The position numbers were made by a program, and so were the translations under genes. The notes under the pieces are model-generated. The model saw only the letters and a program-made list of their open reading frames with translations. It made no database searches and was not told where the DNA came from. DNA of 43,018 bases from Halomarina rubra. Its GTDB lineage: Archaea > Halobacteriota > Halobacteria > Halobacteriales > Haloarculaceae. The stretch lies in contig NZ_JALXFV010000001.1 in assembly GCF_023699475.1 (NCBI RefSeq), positions 84,491 through 127,508 on the forward strand, given 5' to 3'. Position 1 is the stretch's first letter; every line of letters begins with the position of its first letter. This document shows, in pieces, positions 33,915 through 41,122 of the stretch.

Positions 33915-34463
33915 CTACTCACAGAGCGCGACGAAGTTCTCGAAGACCTCCTGACCCCGTTCGGTGTGGGCGACCTCGGGGTGCCACTGCACGCCGAAGA
34001 GACCACGGTCAGGGTCGCTCATCGCTTCGACGCCACAGACGTCGCTCTTGGCGGTCCGGGTGAACCCCTCGGGGACCTCGACGACCTCGTCGGCGTGACT
34101 CGCCCAGACGCGGGTCTCGGGTGCGAGCGACCCGACCAGCGGGTCCTCGTCGTCGAGGATGTCGACGGTCACGTCGGCGTAGCCGCCGTAGTCACCCGAG
34201 GCGGTCGCGCCGCCCAGGGACTTCGCCATCAGTTGCATGCCCAGACAGATGCCGAGGACGGGGACGTCGCCGTCGAGGTAGTCGGCGCTGTGGCCGATTC
34301 GGTCCATGTCCGGGCCACCCGAGAGGACGACGCCGTCGGCGTCGACCTCCTCGGGGGGTGTCTCGTTGTCGACGATGTCGGTGTCGACTCCGACGTCACG
34401 GAGCGCACGGCCTTCGAGGTGGGTGAACTGCCCGTGGTTGTCCACCACGACGATGCGCGTCAT
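33915..34463 (-). CDS. guaAa: GMP synthase, glutamine amidotransferase subunit
   Basis: The 182-residue protein is the class I amidotransferase half of the two-subunit archaeal GMP synthase; it releases ammonia from glutamine for conversion of XMP to GMP by the separate ATP-pyrophosphatase subunit. The triad is C73 (GICLGMQ), H161 and E163 (QWHPEV). Length is as expected. The start ATG 34463 (MTRIVVVDNHGQFTH) follows a TTTTTAT box by about 24-31 bases. The synthetase subunit is not in this window. It is the first gene of the guaAa-DUF2070 unit. Confidence 0.95.
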   Translation of the reverse strand: MTRIVVVDNHGQFTHLEGRALRDVGVDTDIVDNETPPEEVDADGVVLSGGPDMDRIGHSADYLDGDVPVLGICLGMQLMAKSLGGATASGDYGGYADVTVDILDDEDPLVGSLAPETRVWASHADEVVEVPEGFTRTAKSDVCGVEAMSDPDRGLFGVQWHPEVAHTERGQEVFENFVALCE

Positions 34464-34789
34464 TGCCGGAGCTACGTCCGTGACACGATAAAAACCCCAC
34501 TGAACCGTCGCTGTCACGAGCGCCCCGTCTCCACCGGGTCGTCGGGTCCTCGAAGCCCACGGTGGGTGACGACGCGGGTGGGAGCGGTTGGCAGTGGTCG
34601 AACGTCGCCTCGGTTACGAATACGATGGACGAACGTCAAACGGGTCTCGGAGGCGGCTTTGACGATGTTCGCTGCACCCTGCCAGAGCAGGTCGTATGTT
34701 TATATGTCTACGTTCGTTACATCGCTCGACTGCCTATCCCGCCGTCGACGACGGCGCGGCATCACCTGAGAGGAGCCACTACAGTTTCA
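34464..34789. promoter_or_regulatory. 326-base divergent promoter region, guaAa and TrmB-type regulator
   Basis: For guaAa, ATAAAAA at 34488-34494 (minus-strand TTTTTAT) lies 25-31 bases before the start. For the regulator, TTTATAT at 34699-34705 lies about 85-91 bases before ATG 34790, implying a leader of about 60 bases, unlike the mostly leaderless genes here; GAGGAG at 34769-34774 is 15 bases from the ATG, too far for a good Shine-Dalgarno. The stretch 34500-34690 has open frames but no convincing gene. Confidence 0.45.
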
Positions 34790-35596
34790 ATGCCCACGAA
34801 CGAACACCGGACGCGAGCCATCGAATCCCTCGAGGCGCTCGGTCTCCGCGAGTATGAGGCGAAGTGCTTCGTCGCCCTCGTCCAGCTCTCGGAAGGGACC
34901 GCCAAAGAGGTGAGCAAGGTCGCCGGCGTGCCACGCTCGCGCGTCTACGACTCCCTCGAGAAGCTACAGAACCGGGGTCTCGTCGACGTCCGCGAGTCCA
35001 ACCCCCGCAAGTATCGCGGCGTCTCCGTCGACACCGCCGTCCAGACGCTCCGCAACGAGTTCACCTCGCACCTCGAAGCGGTGGGCGAGAACCTCAAGGA
35101 GCTTCAGGTGTCGCCTCACAACGGCGACAACGAGTTCTGGACGGTCTCGGGACGCGAGAACGTCAGCGAACGCGGGAACGAACTCATCGACGACGCGGTC
35201 CGCGAGGTCGTCGTCGTCCTGCCCGAGGACGACCACGTCGTCGACATCTCACTCGACTGGATTCGACGGAGCCTCGACGCGGGCGTCACCACCCTCGTCG
35301 ACGCGCCGACGACCGCGGTCGAACAGCGAATCCTCTCCGAGACCCCCGGTGCACAGGTGTACACCTCCTCGCGCGAAGACGGCCGGAACCTCGGTCGCAC
35401 CCTGCTCGTCGACGACAGTTCGGTGCTGCTGAGCGTCATCGAAGAGCCGCTCCCGACGGTTCAGGAGGAGACGGCCGTGGTGAGCAACGGCGGCGTCGGC
35501 ACCCGAATCGTCTCGCTCGTCGACGACGTCTCCCAGAGCCGTCGCCGCTCGCTCGAAGAGAGTCCGGCGACCGCCGACACCGCCAACGACGACTGA
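34790..35596 (+). CDS. TrmB-family transcriptional regulator
   Basis: The 268-residue protein has an N-terminal winged helix-turn-helix of the TrmB/Sugar-sensing type (about 8-85: LEALGLREYEAKCFVALVQL and GVPRSRVYDSLEKLQNRGLV), a short coiled region (about 85-105) and a C-terminal domain with a PLD-like pattern (about 115-245: EFWTVSGRENVSERGNELI, VVVVLPEDDHVVDISL). It lacks an obvious sugar-binding domain of classic TrmB, so the ligand is unknown. It may regulate itself or the divergent guaAa operon, which is only a suggestion from position. Confidence 0.88.
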   Translation: MPTNEHRTRAIESLEALGLREYEAKCFVALVQLSEGTAKEVSKVAGVPRSRVYDSLEKLQNRGLVDVRESNPRKYRGVSVDTAVQTLRNEFTSHLEAVGENLKELQVSPHNGDNEFWTVSGRENVSERGNELIDDAVREVVVVLPEDDHVVDISLDWIRRSLDAGVTTLVDAPTTAVEQRILSETPGAQVYTSSREDGRNLGRTLLVDDSSVLLSVIEEPLPTVQEETAVVSNGGVGTRIVSLVDDVSQSRRRSLEESPATADTANDD

Positions 35597-35654
35597 CCGT
35601 CCCGACTCGCAAGTCGGTTTGCCCTATTACGTATTCTCGCTGACGAGAATGTCG

Positions 35655-36212
35655 TCAGTCCCGGTAGCGCTCGGCGGCCGAGTCGAACCCGAGTTCGTCC
35701 AACTCCCGCGAGCGCCGGCCCTCGCGTTCGGCGAGCGCCTCTGGTGGGGGGCTGGCGTCGTCGTCGATGCGGGCGAACGAGTCGTGGACCTTCGCGTGAC
35801 ACCACCGACAGAGGTAGACGGTTATCTCGTGGGTCGGGTCTCCGGGCGAGTCATCGGCAGCGTGCCCGCTGGCACGAGCGCTGGCGCGATACGAGAGGTG
35901 GTGTTCTTCGAGCAGCGGTCGGTCGCCGTCGTGGGCCATCCGAACCTCGTTTAGCCCACAGCGGATACACTCGCGCGAGCGGTTCGTACACCGAAAGTGC
36001 GGGCAGTCGGCCCACTCCCAGTCCGGTCCCGACTCGCCGACGACCGGGCAGACGTAGTCCCGCTCGCGCATCGCGCGGAAGAACTTGGAGTTCGGGTCGG
36101 CGTGGTCGAACGCGAACCGACAGTTCCCGTCGTCGGTGACGTGGTCACACCGCTCGACGTAGTCGTACGGGTCGTCCACGCCGACGGAGGTGCCGAGCGG
36201 CGTCTTCTCCAT
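35655..36212 (-). CDS. Cys/His-rich, HNH-like protein (DUF7097-like)
   Basis: The 185-residue protein has many Cys and His: C22, C31, C55, C70, C75, C82 and C85 in the first half, then EEHHLSYR and YLCRWCHAKVHD in the second half. The last two blocks have the arrangement of an HNH/treble-clef nuclease core (His-His before, CxxCHxxxH after). It resembles a haloarchaeal family I recall as DUF7097. Zinc binding is very likely; nuclease activity is only possible. Divergent from the DUF192 gene. Confidence 0.78.
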   Translation of the reverse strand: MEKTPLGTSVGVDDPYDYVERCDHVTDDGNCRFAFDHADPNSKFFRAMRERDYVCPVVGESGPDWEWADCPHFRCTNRSRECIRCGLNEVRMAHDGDRPLLEEHHLSYRASARASGHAADDSPGDPTHEITVYLCRWCHAKVHDSFARIDDDASPPPEALAEREGRRSRELDELGFDSAAERYRD

Positions 36213-36310
36213 GCGACCCCGTGCGGGCGCTCGGGTTTCAAGCTTGCTGGCGGCAGTCAGCGCACTGGACGAAGCGGTCGGTTCTTGTGCGTCCTCTCGA
36301 ACGACTGGTC

Positions 36311-36649
36311 ATGCGCGTCGTCCACGAGTCCGGCAGGGTGCTCGCGAGCGAGGTCGAGACCGCCGACTCCATCCTCGCACAGGGTCGCGGCCTGATGTTC
36401 CGGCGGTCGATTCCCGACGACTACGCCCTCGTGTTCCCGTTCGGCGAGCAGGTCCAGCGGAGCCTCCACATGCTGTTCGTCCCGTTCCCCATCGACGCGG
36501 TCTGGCTCTGTGACGGCGTCGTCCAGCAGGTGACGACGATGCGCGCGTGGGTCGGGTTCGGTCGCGGGCTCGGCGACACGGTCGTCGAGGCACCGGCGGG
36601 GACGTTCGACGACGTCGCGCCGGGCGACCGACTCCGCATCGAGTCGTGA
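36311..36649 (+). CDS. DUF192 protein
   Basis: The 112-residue protein has the DUF192 pattern: GLMFRRSIPDDYALVFPF, then LHMLFVPFPIDAVWL and a small beta-barrel end. The family has a compact fold with unknown role; no signal peptide is visible here, unlike some secreted members. The start ATG 36311 leaves 98 bases to the divergent Cys/His-rich gene. Confidence 0.9.
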   Translation: MRVVHESGRVLASEVETADSILAQGRGLMFRRSIPDDYALVFPFGEQVQRSLHMLFVPFPIDAVWLCDGVVQQVTTMRAWVGFGRGLGDTVVEAPAGTFDDVAPGDRLRIES

Positions 36650-36736
36650 GCGGTCGCTCGCGGGTGTGAGATAACGAGAGTGAGTTCGCAGGTGTCGGTC
36701 ACCGCCGGGTGCCCGGCCCGGTGTTCCCCGAGTGGC

Positions 36737-37009
36737 TCAGTCGTCGCCGACGGCCTTCGCGTCGGGCGTCTCGGCGCTCGCGGAGACGATCTCGTAGAGG
36801 TTCTGCCGGGCGTCGGCGAAGTAGACGTCCTCGTCGACGGCCTCGATACCCTCGAGACGTTCCAGTGCGTAGCGGACCGTTCGAGCCGAGAGCATCGACT
36901 CCTCGACGATGCCCTTCTGGGTCAACGGTCCGTTGTACTGCAGCACTTTGTATACGAGCTTCGCGCTCGGCGGTAGGTCGGCAAGGCCCTCGGCGGAAGA
37001 GTCGCTCAT
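36737..37009 (-). CDS. Small helix-turn-helix regulator (MarR-like)
   Basis: The 90-residue protein has a winged-helix core (about 12-72: PPSAKLVYKVLQYNGPLTQK, then ESMLSARTVRYALERLE) and a short acidic tail. It probably binds DNA as a dimer. It looks like a family well conserved in haloarchaea. CTATTTATACC lies only 4-14 bases before the ATG, too close for a TATA box of this start, while CTTTATG at about 37037-37043 has the right distance (28-34 bases). Divergent from the EMC6-like/ABCE1 operon, which it might influence. Confidence 0.83.
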   Translation of the reverse strand: MSDSSAEGLADLPPSAKLVYKVLQYNGPLTQKGIVEESMLSARTVRYALERLEGIEAVDEDVYFADARQNLYEIVSASAETPDAKAVGDD

Positions 37010-37012
37010 AAC

Positions 37013-37023
37013 GGTATAAATAG
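37013..37023. promoter_or_regulatory. GGTATAAATAG element between the HTH gene and the EMC6-like gene
   Basis: A strong TATA-like sequence on the plus strand 104-114 bases before the EMC6-like start, and immediately 5' of the HTH start on the other strand. It could be a distal promoter of the rightward operon or an autoregulatory site. Confidence 0.35.
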
Positions 37024-37126
37024 ACACGTGGACACCGCATAAAGATTGACCCGAGCGTCGGAATTCGGATACGTCGGCCGCGAGCGGACCGAACGGCTTT
37101 TGCGGCCCGACCGACCACTCTCGGAC

Positions 37127-37426
37127 ATGGCTACCGACACGGTCGACCGCCCGAGCGACCATATCCGGGGTATCACCGTGACGGCGCTGGCCTCGCTGCT
37201 GGGCATCGCCGCCGCCTTCGGGTCGTACACGATAACCACCGACCCCACGGCGACCGCGGTCGTCTACGCCCTCGTAGCGGCCATCGTCGTCCAGTTCCCC
37301 GTGCTTCGGGTCACTGGCCTCAAAGAGGAGTTCTCCACGAAGGACTACCTCTACGTCGCGTTCATGACGTTCGCGCTGTGGTTCGTCTGCTTGACTATCC
37401 TCTTCACCGCCGACGTCTCCCTCTGA
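37127..37426 (+). CDS. EMC6-like membrane protein
   Basis: The 99-residue protein has three membrane helices (about 20-38, 46-64, 75-95) with VRG- and FSTKDYLYVAFMTFALWF-type motifs that I recognise from haloarchaeal proteins annotated as EMC6-like. Eukaryotic EMC6 is a core part of the ER membrane protein complex, which inserts proteins into membranes with the Oxa1-type EMC3. A similar job here is an inference. The stop and the ABCE1 start share bases in TGATG, so translation is coupled. A CTTTTG box lies 24-32 bases upstream. Confidence 0.75.
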   Translation: MATDTVDRPSDHIRGITVTALASLLGIAAAFGSYTITTDPTATAVVYALVAAIVVQFPVLRVTGLKEEFSTKDYLYVAFMTFALWFVCLTILFTADVSL

Positions 37427-39273
37427 TGGCGGACGACAGCATCGCGGTCGTGGACCTCGACAGGTGTCAGCCCGACCGCTGTAACTACGAGTGTGCGAAC
37501 TACTGCCCACCCAACCGGACGGGCAAGGAGTGCATCACCACGCGCGAGGAGCGCCACGGCGACGACGCCTACGAGGGCGACCCCGACCAGATATCCATCT
37601 CCGAGGACATCTGTCTGGGCGAGTCCTGTGGTATCTGCGTCGTCAAGTGCCCGTTCGACGCTATCGAGATCATCAACCTCCCGCAGGAACTGGAGGACGA
37701 ACCGGTCCACCGCTACGGCGAGAACGCCTTCTCGCTGTACGGTCTACCCGCCCCACAGGACGGCCAGGTGACGGGCATCCTCGGGCCGAACGGCATCGGG
37801 AAGACCACCGCCGTCCACATCCTCGCCGACGAGTTCACGCCGAACCTCGGCGACCCCAACGCCGAACCGGACTGGGACGCCGTCATCGACGAGTACCGTG
37901 GCACCGAACTGCAGAGCTACCTCGAGGACGTGCAGGCCGGCGACGTCACCGTCGCCCGCAAACCGCAGTACGTCGACCGGATTCCGAACCAGTTCGACGG
38001 CAACACCCGTCAGCTGCTCGAATCGGTCGACGAACGAGACGTCGTCGACGACCTCGTCGACCGCCTCTCTATCCGGCAGGTCATCGACCAGTCCATCGAC
38101 ACGCTGTCGGGCGGGGAGCTCCAGCGCGTCGCACTCGCCGCCACGTTGGCACGCGACGCGGACTTCTACTTCCTCGACGAGATAACGCCGTACCTCGACA
38201 TCGGCCAGCGCGTCACCGCCGCTCGACTCATCCGGGAACTCGCCGAGGAGGGCGACCGTTCGATGCTCGTCGTCGAACACGACCTCGCGGTCCTCGACCT
38301 GCTCGCGGACTCGCTCAACGTCGCCTACGGTGAACCCGGTGCGTTCGGCGTCATCACGCCGCCGAAGTCCACGCGCCAGGGCATCAACCAGTACCTCTCG
38401 GGCTACCTCGAGAACGAGAACATGCGTATCCGCCCGGAGGCCATCGAGTTCGAGCGCCACGCGCCGCGCTCGTCACACCGCGGCGAGACGCTCGCCGAGT
38501 ACCCGGACCTCACGATGTCCTACGGCGAGGACGAGTTCACCCTCGACGTGGAGGCCGGCGAGATTCTGAAGAACGAGGTGCTCGGCATCGTCGGTCCCAA
38601 CGGCATCGGGAAGTCGACGTTCGCGAAACTGCTCACCGACCGCCTCGAACCGACCGAGGGCGAGATCGACACGAAGCTCGACATCTCGTACAAACCGCAG
38701 TACGTCGACATCGACCAGCCGATGCGCGTCGACGCCTTCCTCGCCTCCATCACCGACCAGTTCGGGTCGTCGTACTGGGAGACCGAGATCGCGAACCCGC
38801 TCCAGTTGGGCCGCATCATGGAGCAGAACCTCACCGACCTCTCCGGTGGGGAACGCCAGCGCGTCGCCATCGCGGCGTGTCTCTCGAAGGACGCCGACCT
38901 CTACCTGCTCGACGAGCCGTCGGCGCACCTCGACGTCGAACAGCGGGTGCTCGCGACCCGCGCCATCCGCCGGTACACCGAGAACCACGACGCGACGGCG
39001 ATGGTCATCGACCACGACATCTACATGATCGACCTGCTGTCGGACCGACTGATGGTGTTCGACGGCGAACCCGCGGTCCGCGGTGAGACGTCGCCACCCG
39101 TCGGGATGCGCGAGGGGATGAACCGGTTCCTCTCGAACCTCGACATCACGTTCCGCCGCGACCAGCGCACCAGTCGTCCGCGTATCAACAAGCCCGGCAG
39201 CCAACTCGACCGCGAGCAGAAGAACGCCGGCGAGTACTACTACGCGCCGGCCGGCGACGACGCCGAGGAGTAG
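37426..39273 (+). CDS. Ribosome recycling ATPase ABCE1 (Rli1)
   Basis: The 615-residue protein splits post-termination ribosomes in archaea and eukaryotes. The N-terminal ferredoxin-like domain has Cys at 14, 19, 23, 27, 36 and 63, 68, 71, 75 for two 4Fe-4S clusters; two ABC modules follow, each with GPNGIGK and LSGGE (LSGGELQRV, LSGGERQRV). The first Walker B reads LDEITPYLD instead of the usual LDEPSSYLD, with the catalytic Glu kept; the second is LDEPSAHLD. The start ATG 37426 overlaps the EMC6-like stop. Essential in studied archaea. Confidence 0.96.
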   Translation: MADDSIAVVDLDRCQPDRCNYECANYCPPNRTGKECITTREERHGDDAYEGDPDQISISEDICLGESCGICVVKCPFDAIEIINLPQELEDEPVHRYGENAFSLYGLPAPQDGQVTGILGPNGIGKTTAVHILADEFTPNLGDPNAEPDWDAVIDEYRGTELQSYLEDVQAGDVTVARKPQYVDRIPNQFDGNTRQLLESVDERDVVDDLVDRLSIRQVIDQSIDTLSGGELQRVALAATLARDADFYFLDEITPYLDIGQRVTAARLIRELAEEGDRSMLVVEHDLAVLDLLADSLNVAYGEPGAFGVITPPKSTRQGINQYLSGYLENENMRIRPEAIEFERHAPRSSHRGETLAEYPDLTMSYGEDEFTLDVEAGEILKNEVLGIVGPNGIGKSTFAKLLTDRLEPTEGEIDTKLDISYKPQYVDIDQPMRVDAFLASITDQFGSSYWETEIANPLQLGRIMEQNLTDLSGGERQRVAIAACLSKDADLYLLDEPSAHLDVEQRVLATRAIRRYTENHDATAMVIDHDIYMIDLLSDRLMVFDGEPAVRGETSPPVGMREGMNRFLSNLDITFRRDQRTSRPRINKPGSQLDREQKNAGEYYYAPAGDDAEE

Positions 39274-39346
39274 CGCGGTTCGGACCGAGCGAAGCGAGGG
39301 AGAACCGCGGGAACGAGCGAGGAACGCAGTGACTCGCGAGGAGTAG

Positions 39347-39373
39347 GGAGACGCTCGCGGTGCGAGCGTCTCC
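39347..39373. terminator. 12-bp perfect hairpin, possible ABCE1 terminator
   Basis: Arms 39347-39358 and 39362-39373 with a 3-base loop, 73 bases after the ABCE1 stop. No T-run follows, so an archaeal terminator is only one option; an RNA-stabilising 3' hairpin is another. Confidence 0.4.
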
Positions 39374-39438
39374 GAAACCCGAACGGGGAGCGTCAGCGAC
39401 CCGTGAGGGGTGACGAGGCGCTTCGACCCACCGCACGC

Positions 39439-39445
39439 TTTTATC
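39439..39445 (+). promoter_or_regulatory. Putative TATA box of the PHP gene
   Basis: TTTTATC 23-29 bases before the GTG start at 39468, supporting that start and a leaderless transcript. Confidence 0.45.
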
Positions 39446-39467
39446 GCCCGCCGTCGGAGGCTCTGAC

Positions 39468-40238
39468 GTGCACGACTACCACGTCCACTCGAACTACTCC
39501 GACGGCACGTTCCTCTGGCACATGTGTGCCGCCGCCGAGGAGGCCGAACTGGACGGGATCGGCTTCGCCGACCACTGCAACGTCTCCGCTCGTGACCCGC
39601 AGCGCCGAGAGAAACAGCTGTTCGGGTTCAACCTCGACGCGACCTACGAACGCCGACGCGCCGGTATCGAACACCTCCGCGAGCGCTACGACTTCCGTAT
39701 CTACGACGCCGTCGAGATGGACTACCTGCCCGACGAGGAGGAGCGTATCGCCGCGTTCCTCGACGACGCGGGGTTCGACTACGCCGTCGGTAGCGTCCAC
39801 TCCGTCGACGACCGGAACGTCCAGGGGGCCGGTCAGTTCCGCTCGATGAGCGACGCCGAACGGCGCGCCGTCGCCGACGACTACTACGACACGCTCGTCT
39901 CGCTCGTCGAGTCCGAACTGTTCGACATCGCCGCCCACGCCGACCTGCTCGAACGCACCGAACCGCTCCGCGGGTTCGCCACCGACGACCACTACGACCG
40001 GGTCGCCCGGGCGTTCGCCGACTCCCGGACCGTCCCCGAGATAAACGCCGGGCGCGTCCTCCGGGACTACGGCGAACTCCACCCGGCCCCGCGATTCTTC
40101 GAGGTGCTCCGCGAGCACGACGTTCCGTTCGTCCTCGGAAGCGACTCTCACGACCCCGACGAGATTCGTCCTCGTGGCCGGCGACTCCAGCAGTTCTGCG
40201 ACGAGACGGGCCTCGAACCGGTCGAACTAGACCTCTGA
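39468..40238 (+). CDS. PHP-domain phosphoesterase (histidinol-phosphatase-like)
   Basis: The 256-residue protein has the PHP metal-binding set: HVHSNYSDGT (H5, H7), ADHCN (H36), an acidic EMDYL, GSVHSVDD, AAHADLL and GSDSHDPDE. It is of histidinol-phosphatase HisJ/HisK length and order, so the reaction could be removal of phosphate from histidinol phosphate or another small phosphoester; no his gene is adjacent. The start is GTG 39468, positioned by the TATA-like box. It is flanked on both sides by repeat-rich spacers. Confidence 0.88.
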   Translation: MHDYHVHSNYSDGTFLWHMCAAAEEAELDGIGFADHCNVSARDPQRREKQLFGFNLDATYERRRAGIEHLRERYDFRIYDAVEMDYLPDEEERIAAFLDDAGFDYAVGSVHSVDDRNVQGAGQFRSMSDAERRAVADDYYDTLVSLVESELFDIAAHADLLERTEPLRGFATDDHYDRVARAFADSRTVPEINAGRVLRDYGELHPAPRFFEVLREHDVPFVLGSDSHDPDEIRPRGRRLQQFCDETGLEPVELDL

Positions 40239-40330
40239 GGCGGTGTCGTTGCCGTCGCTGTGCGGTGACGGTGTCGTGTGGCCCTTCTCTGTCGTACCGC
40301 GAGCGAGTGAAACGAGCGAGCGGGCCGAGG

Positions 40331-40347
40331 CACCCCCGAAGGGGGTG
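40331..40347. terminator. Short hairpin, possible terminator of the PHP gene
   Basis: CACCCCC, loop GAA, GGGGGTG, followed on the plus strand by GACGTCGGCTTTTGG with a short T-run. Confidence 0.4.
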
Positions 40348-40366
40348 ACGTCGGCTTTTGGTCCAG

Positions 40367-40437
40367 CTTTTGCCAGCGAGCCGTCAGCAGTCGCGAGCGC
40401 TAGCGAGCGTACTGCTGACAGGCGAGCGCAGCAAAAG
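40367..40437. repeat. Nested inverted repeat (71 bases)
   Basis: Outer arms CTTTTGC (40367-40373) and GCAAAAG (40431-40437); inner arms GTCAGCAGT (40383-40391) and ACTGCTGAC (40411-40419); the centre holds the palindrome CGCTAGCG. Could be a bidirectional terminator, a small structured RNA, or a relic of a mobile repeat. Confidence 0.6.
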
Positions 40438-40445
40438 GTGGGTGC

Positions 40446-40967
40446 TCAATGCACGAGCCGCGAGCAGGTGCCACAGAGGTTCTGCTCTTTGACGTCGACC
40501 TCTCGCACCGTCGGCGAGAAGTTCATCACGCAGCGTTTGTTGTCGCAGTGCTCCAGCCCGAGGGTGTGGCCAATCTCGTGGACGACCTCCTTGCGGACGC
40601 GGTCGGCGAACACCTCGCTGGCGGACTTCTGGGCGAACCCGCCGTCGGAGGAGGTCTGGAGGCGGTACGTCGAGATGACGCTGCCCGCGCCGTCCAGATA
40701 CGCCAGCCCGAAGACGTAGTTGCGCCGGCGGTAGAACAGGTCGTTCGGGGTGATGGCGATGTTCTTGTCTCCGTCGCCCACACGGCCGGCCAACTCGATG
40801 AACTCCTCGGCGCGGTACTGCCCTCGGTTCGGGTCGTACGCCGTGTCGGGAATCGGCTGTGCGGCGTGGACGGTGACATCGCAATCGTAGACCGACCGGA
40901 GTCCGGACGACGCCTCGCGTTTGACGACTGCGGGGACGTCACCGACCGGCACGATGTCAACGTGCAT
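40446..40967 (-). CDS. amzA: Archaemetzincin zinc metalloprotease
   Basis: The 173-residue protein has the archaemetzincin zinc signature HEIGHTLGLEHC (H130, E131, H134, H140, C141), C146 in KRCVMNF and the late pair C165/C168 (CGTC), which holds a structural zinc. It is a metzincin-type peptidase; in related archaea an aminopeptidase-like activity on peptides has been discussed, but substrates are unclear. Full family length. A CTTATAG box at 40991-40997 lies 24-30 bases before ATG 40967. Confidence 0.95.
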   Translation of the reverse strand: MHVDIVPVGDVPAVVKREASSGLRSVYDCDVTVHAAQPIPDTAYDPNRGQYRAEEFIELAGRVGDGDKNIAITPNDLFYRRRNYVFGLAYLDGAGSVISTYRLQTSSDGGFAQKSASEVFADRVRKEVVHEIGHTLGLEHCDNKRCVMNFSPTVREVDVKEQNLCGTCSRLVH

Positions 40968-40990
40968 GAACCAGCGTATGAACGGCCCGG

Positions 40991-40997
40991 CTATAAG
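40991..40997 (-). promoter_or_regulatory. Putative TATA box of amzA
   Basis: CTTATAG on the minus strand, 24-30 bases before the start codon. Confidence 0.5.
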
Positions 40998-41122
40998 CCT
41001 CCCGACGTGGACACGCGTCGTGTCCCGGTTCTGACGACTGGAACCGGCCCGTTCGCGGGCGAGCGCCGCAAGAACCCGTCCGCACCGGACGACTGAAGTA
41101 GCGTCGCCGCGGTGGGTTCGAC

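Larger units (their letters stand above)
39274..39467. other. Repeat-rich spacer after ABCE1 with 12-bp hairpin
   Basis: The gap holds GCGGTTC ... GAACCGC (39274-39307) framing GAGCGAAGCGAG, a run of GAGCGAGG and CTCGCGAGGAG words, and a perfect hairpin at 39347-39373: GGAGACGCTCGC and GCGAGCGTCTCC around GGT. GAGCGAAGCGAG words are frequent after haloarchaeal genes. The TATA-like TTTTATC at 39439-39445 serves the PHP gene. Confidence 0.6.
40239..40445. other. Convergent spacer with several inverted repeats
   Basis: This 207-base region lies between the ends of the PHP and archaemetzincin genes. It holds GAGCGAGTGAAACGAGCGAG (40301-40320), a 7-bp hairpin CACCCCC/GGGGGTG (40331-40347), T-rich words GGCTTTTGG and CAGCTTTTGCC, and a nested stem at 40367-40437. 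It has no open frame that looks real. Confidence 0.6.

Noticed and set aside
31933-33954. 673-codon open frame on the plus strand
   Set aside because: Antisense shadow of the DUF2070 gene, whose protein has clear family motifs.
39274-40445. Mobile element around the PHP gene
   Set aside because: The flanking repeats are related words but not terminal repeats of one element; no transposase or target duplication is visible.
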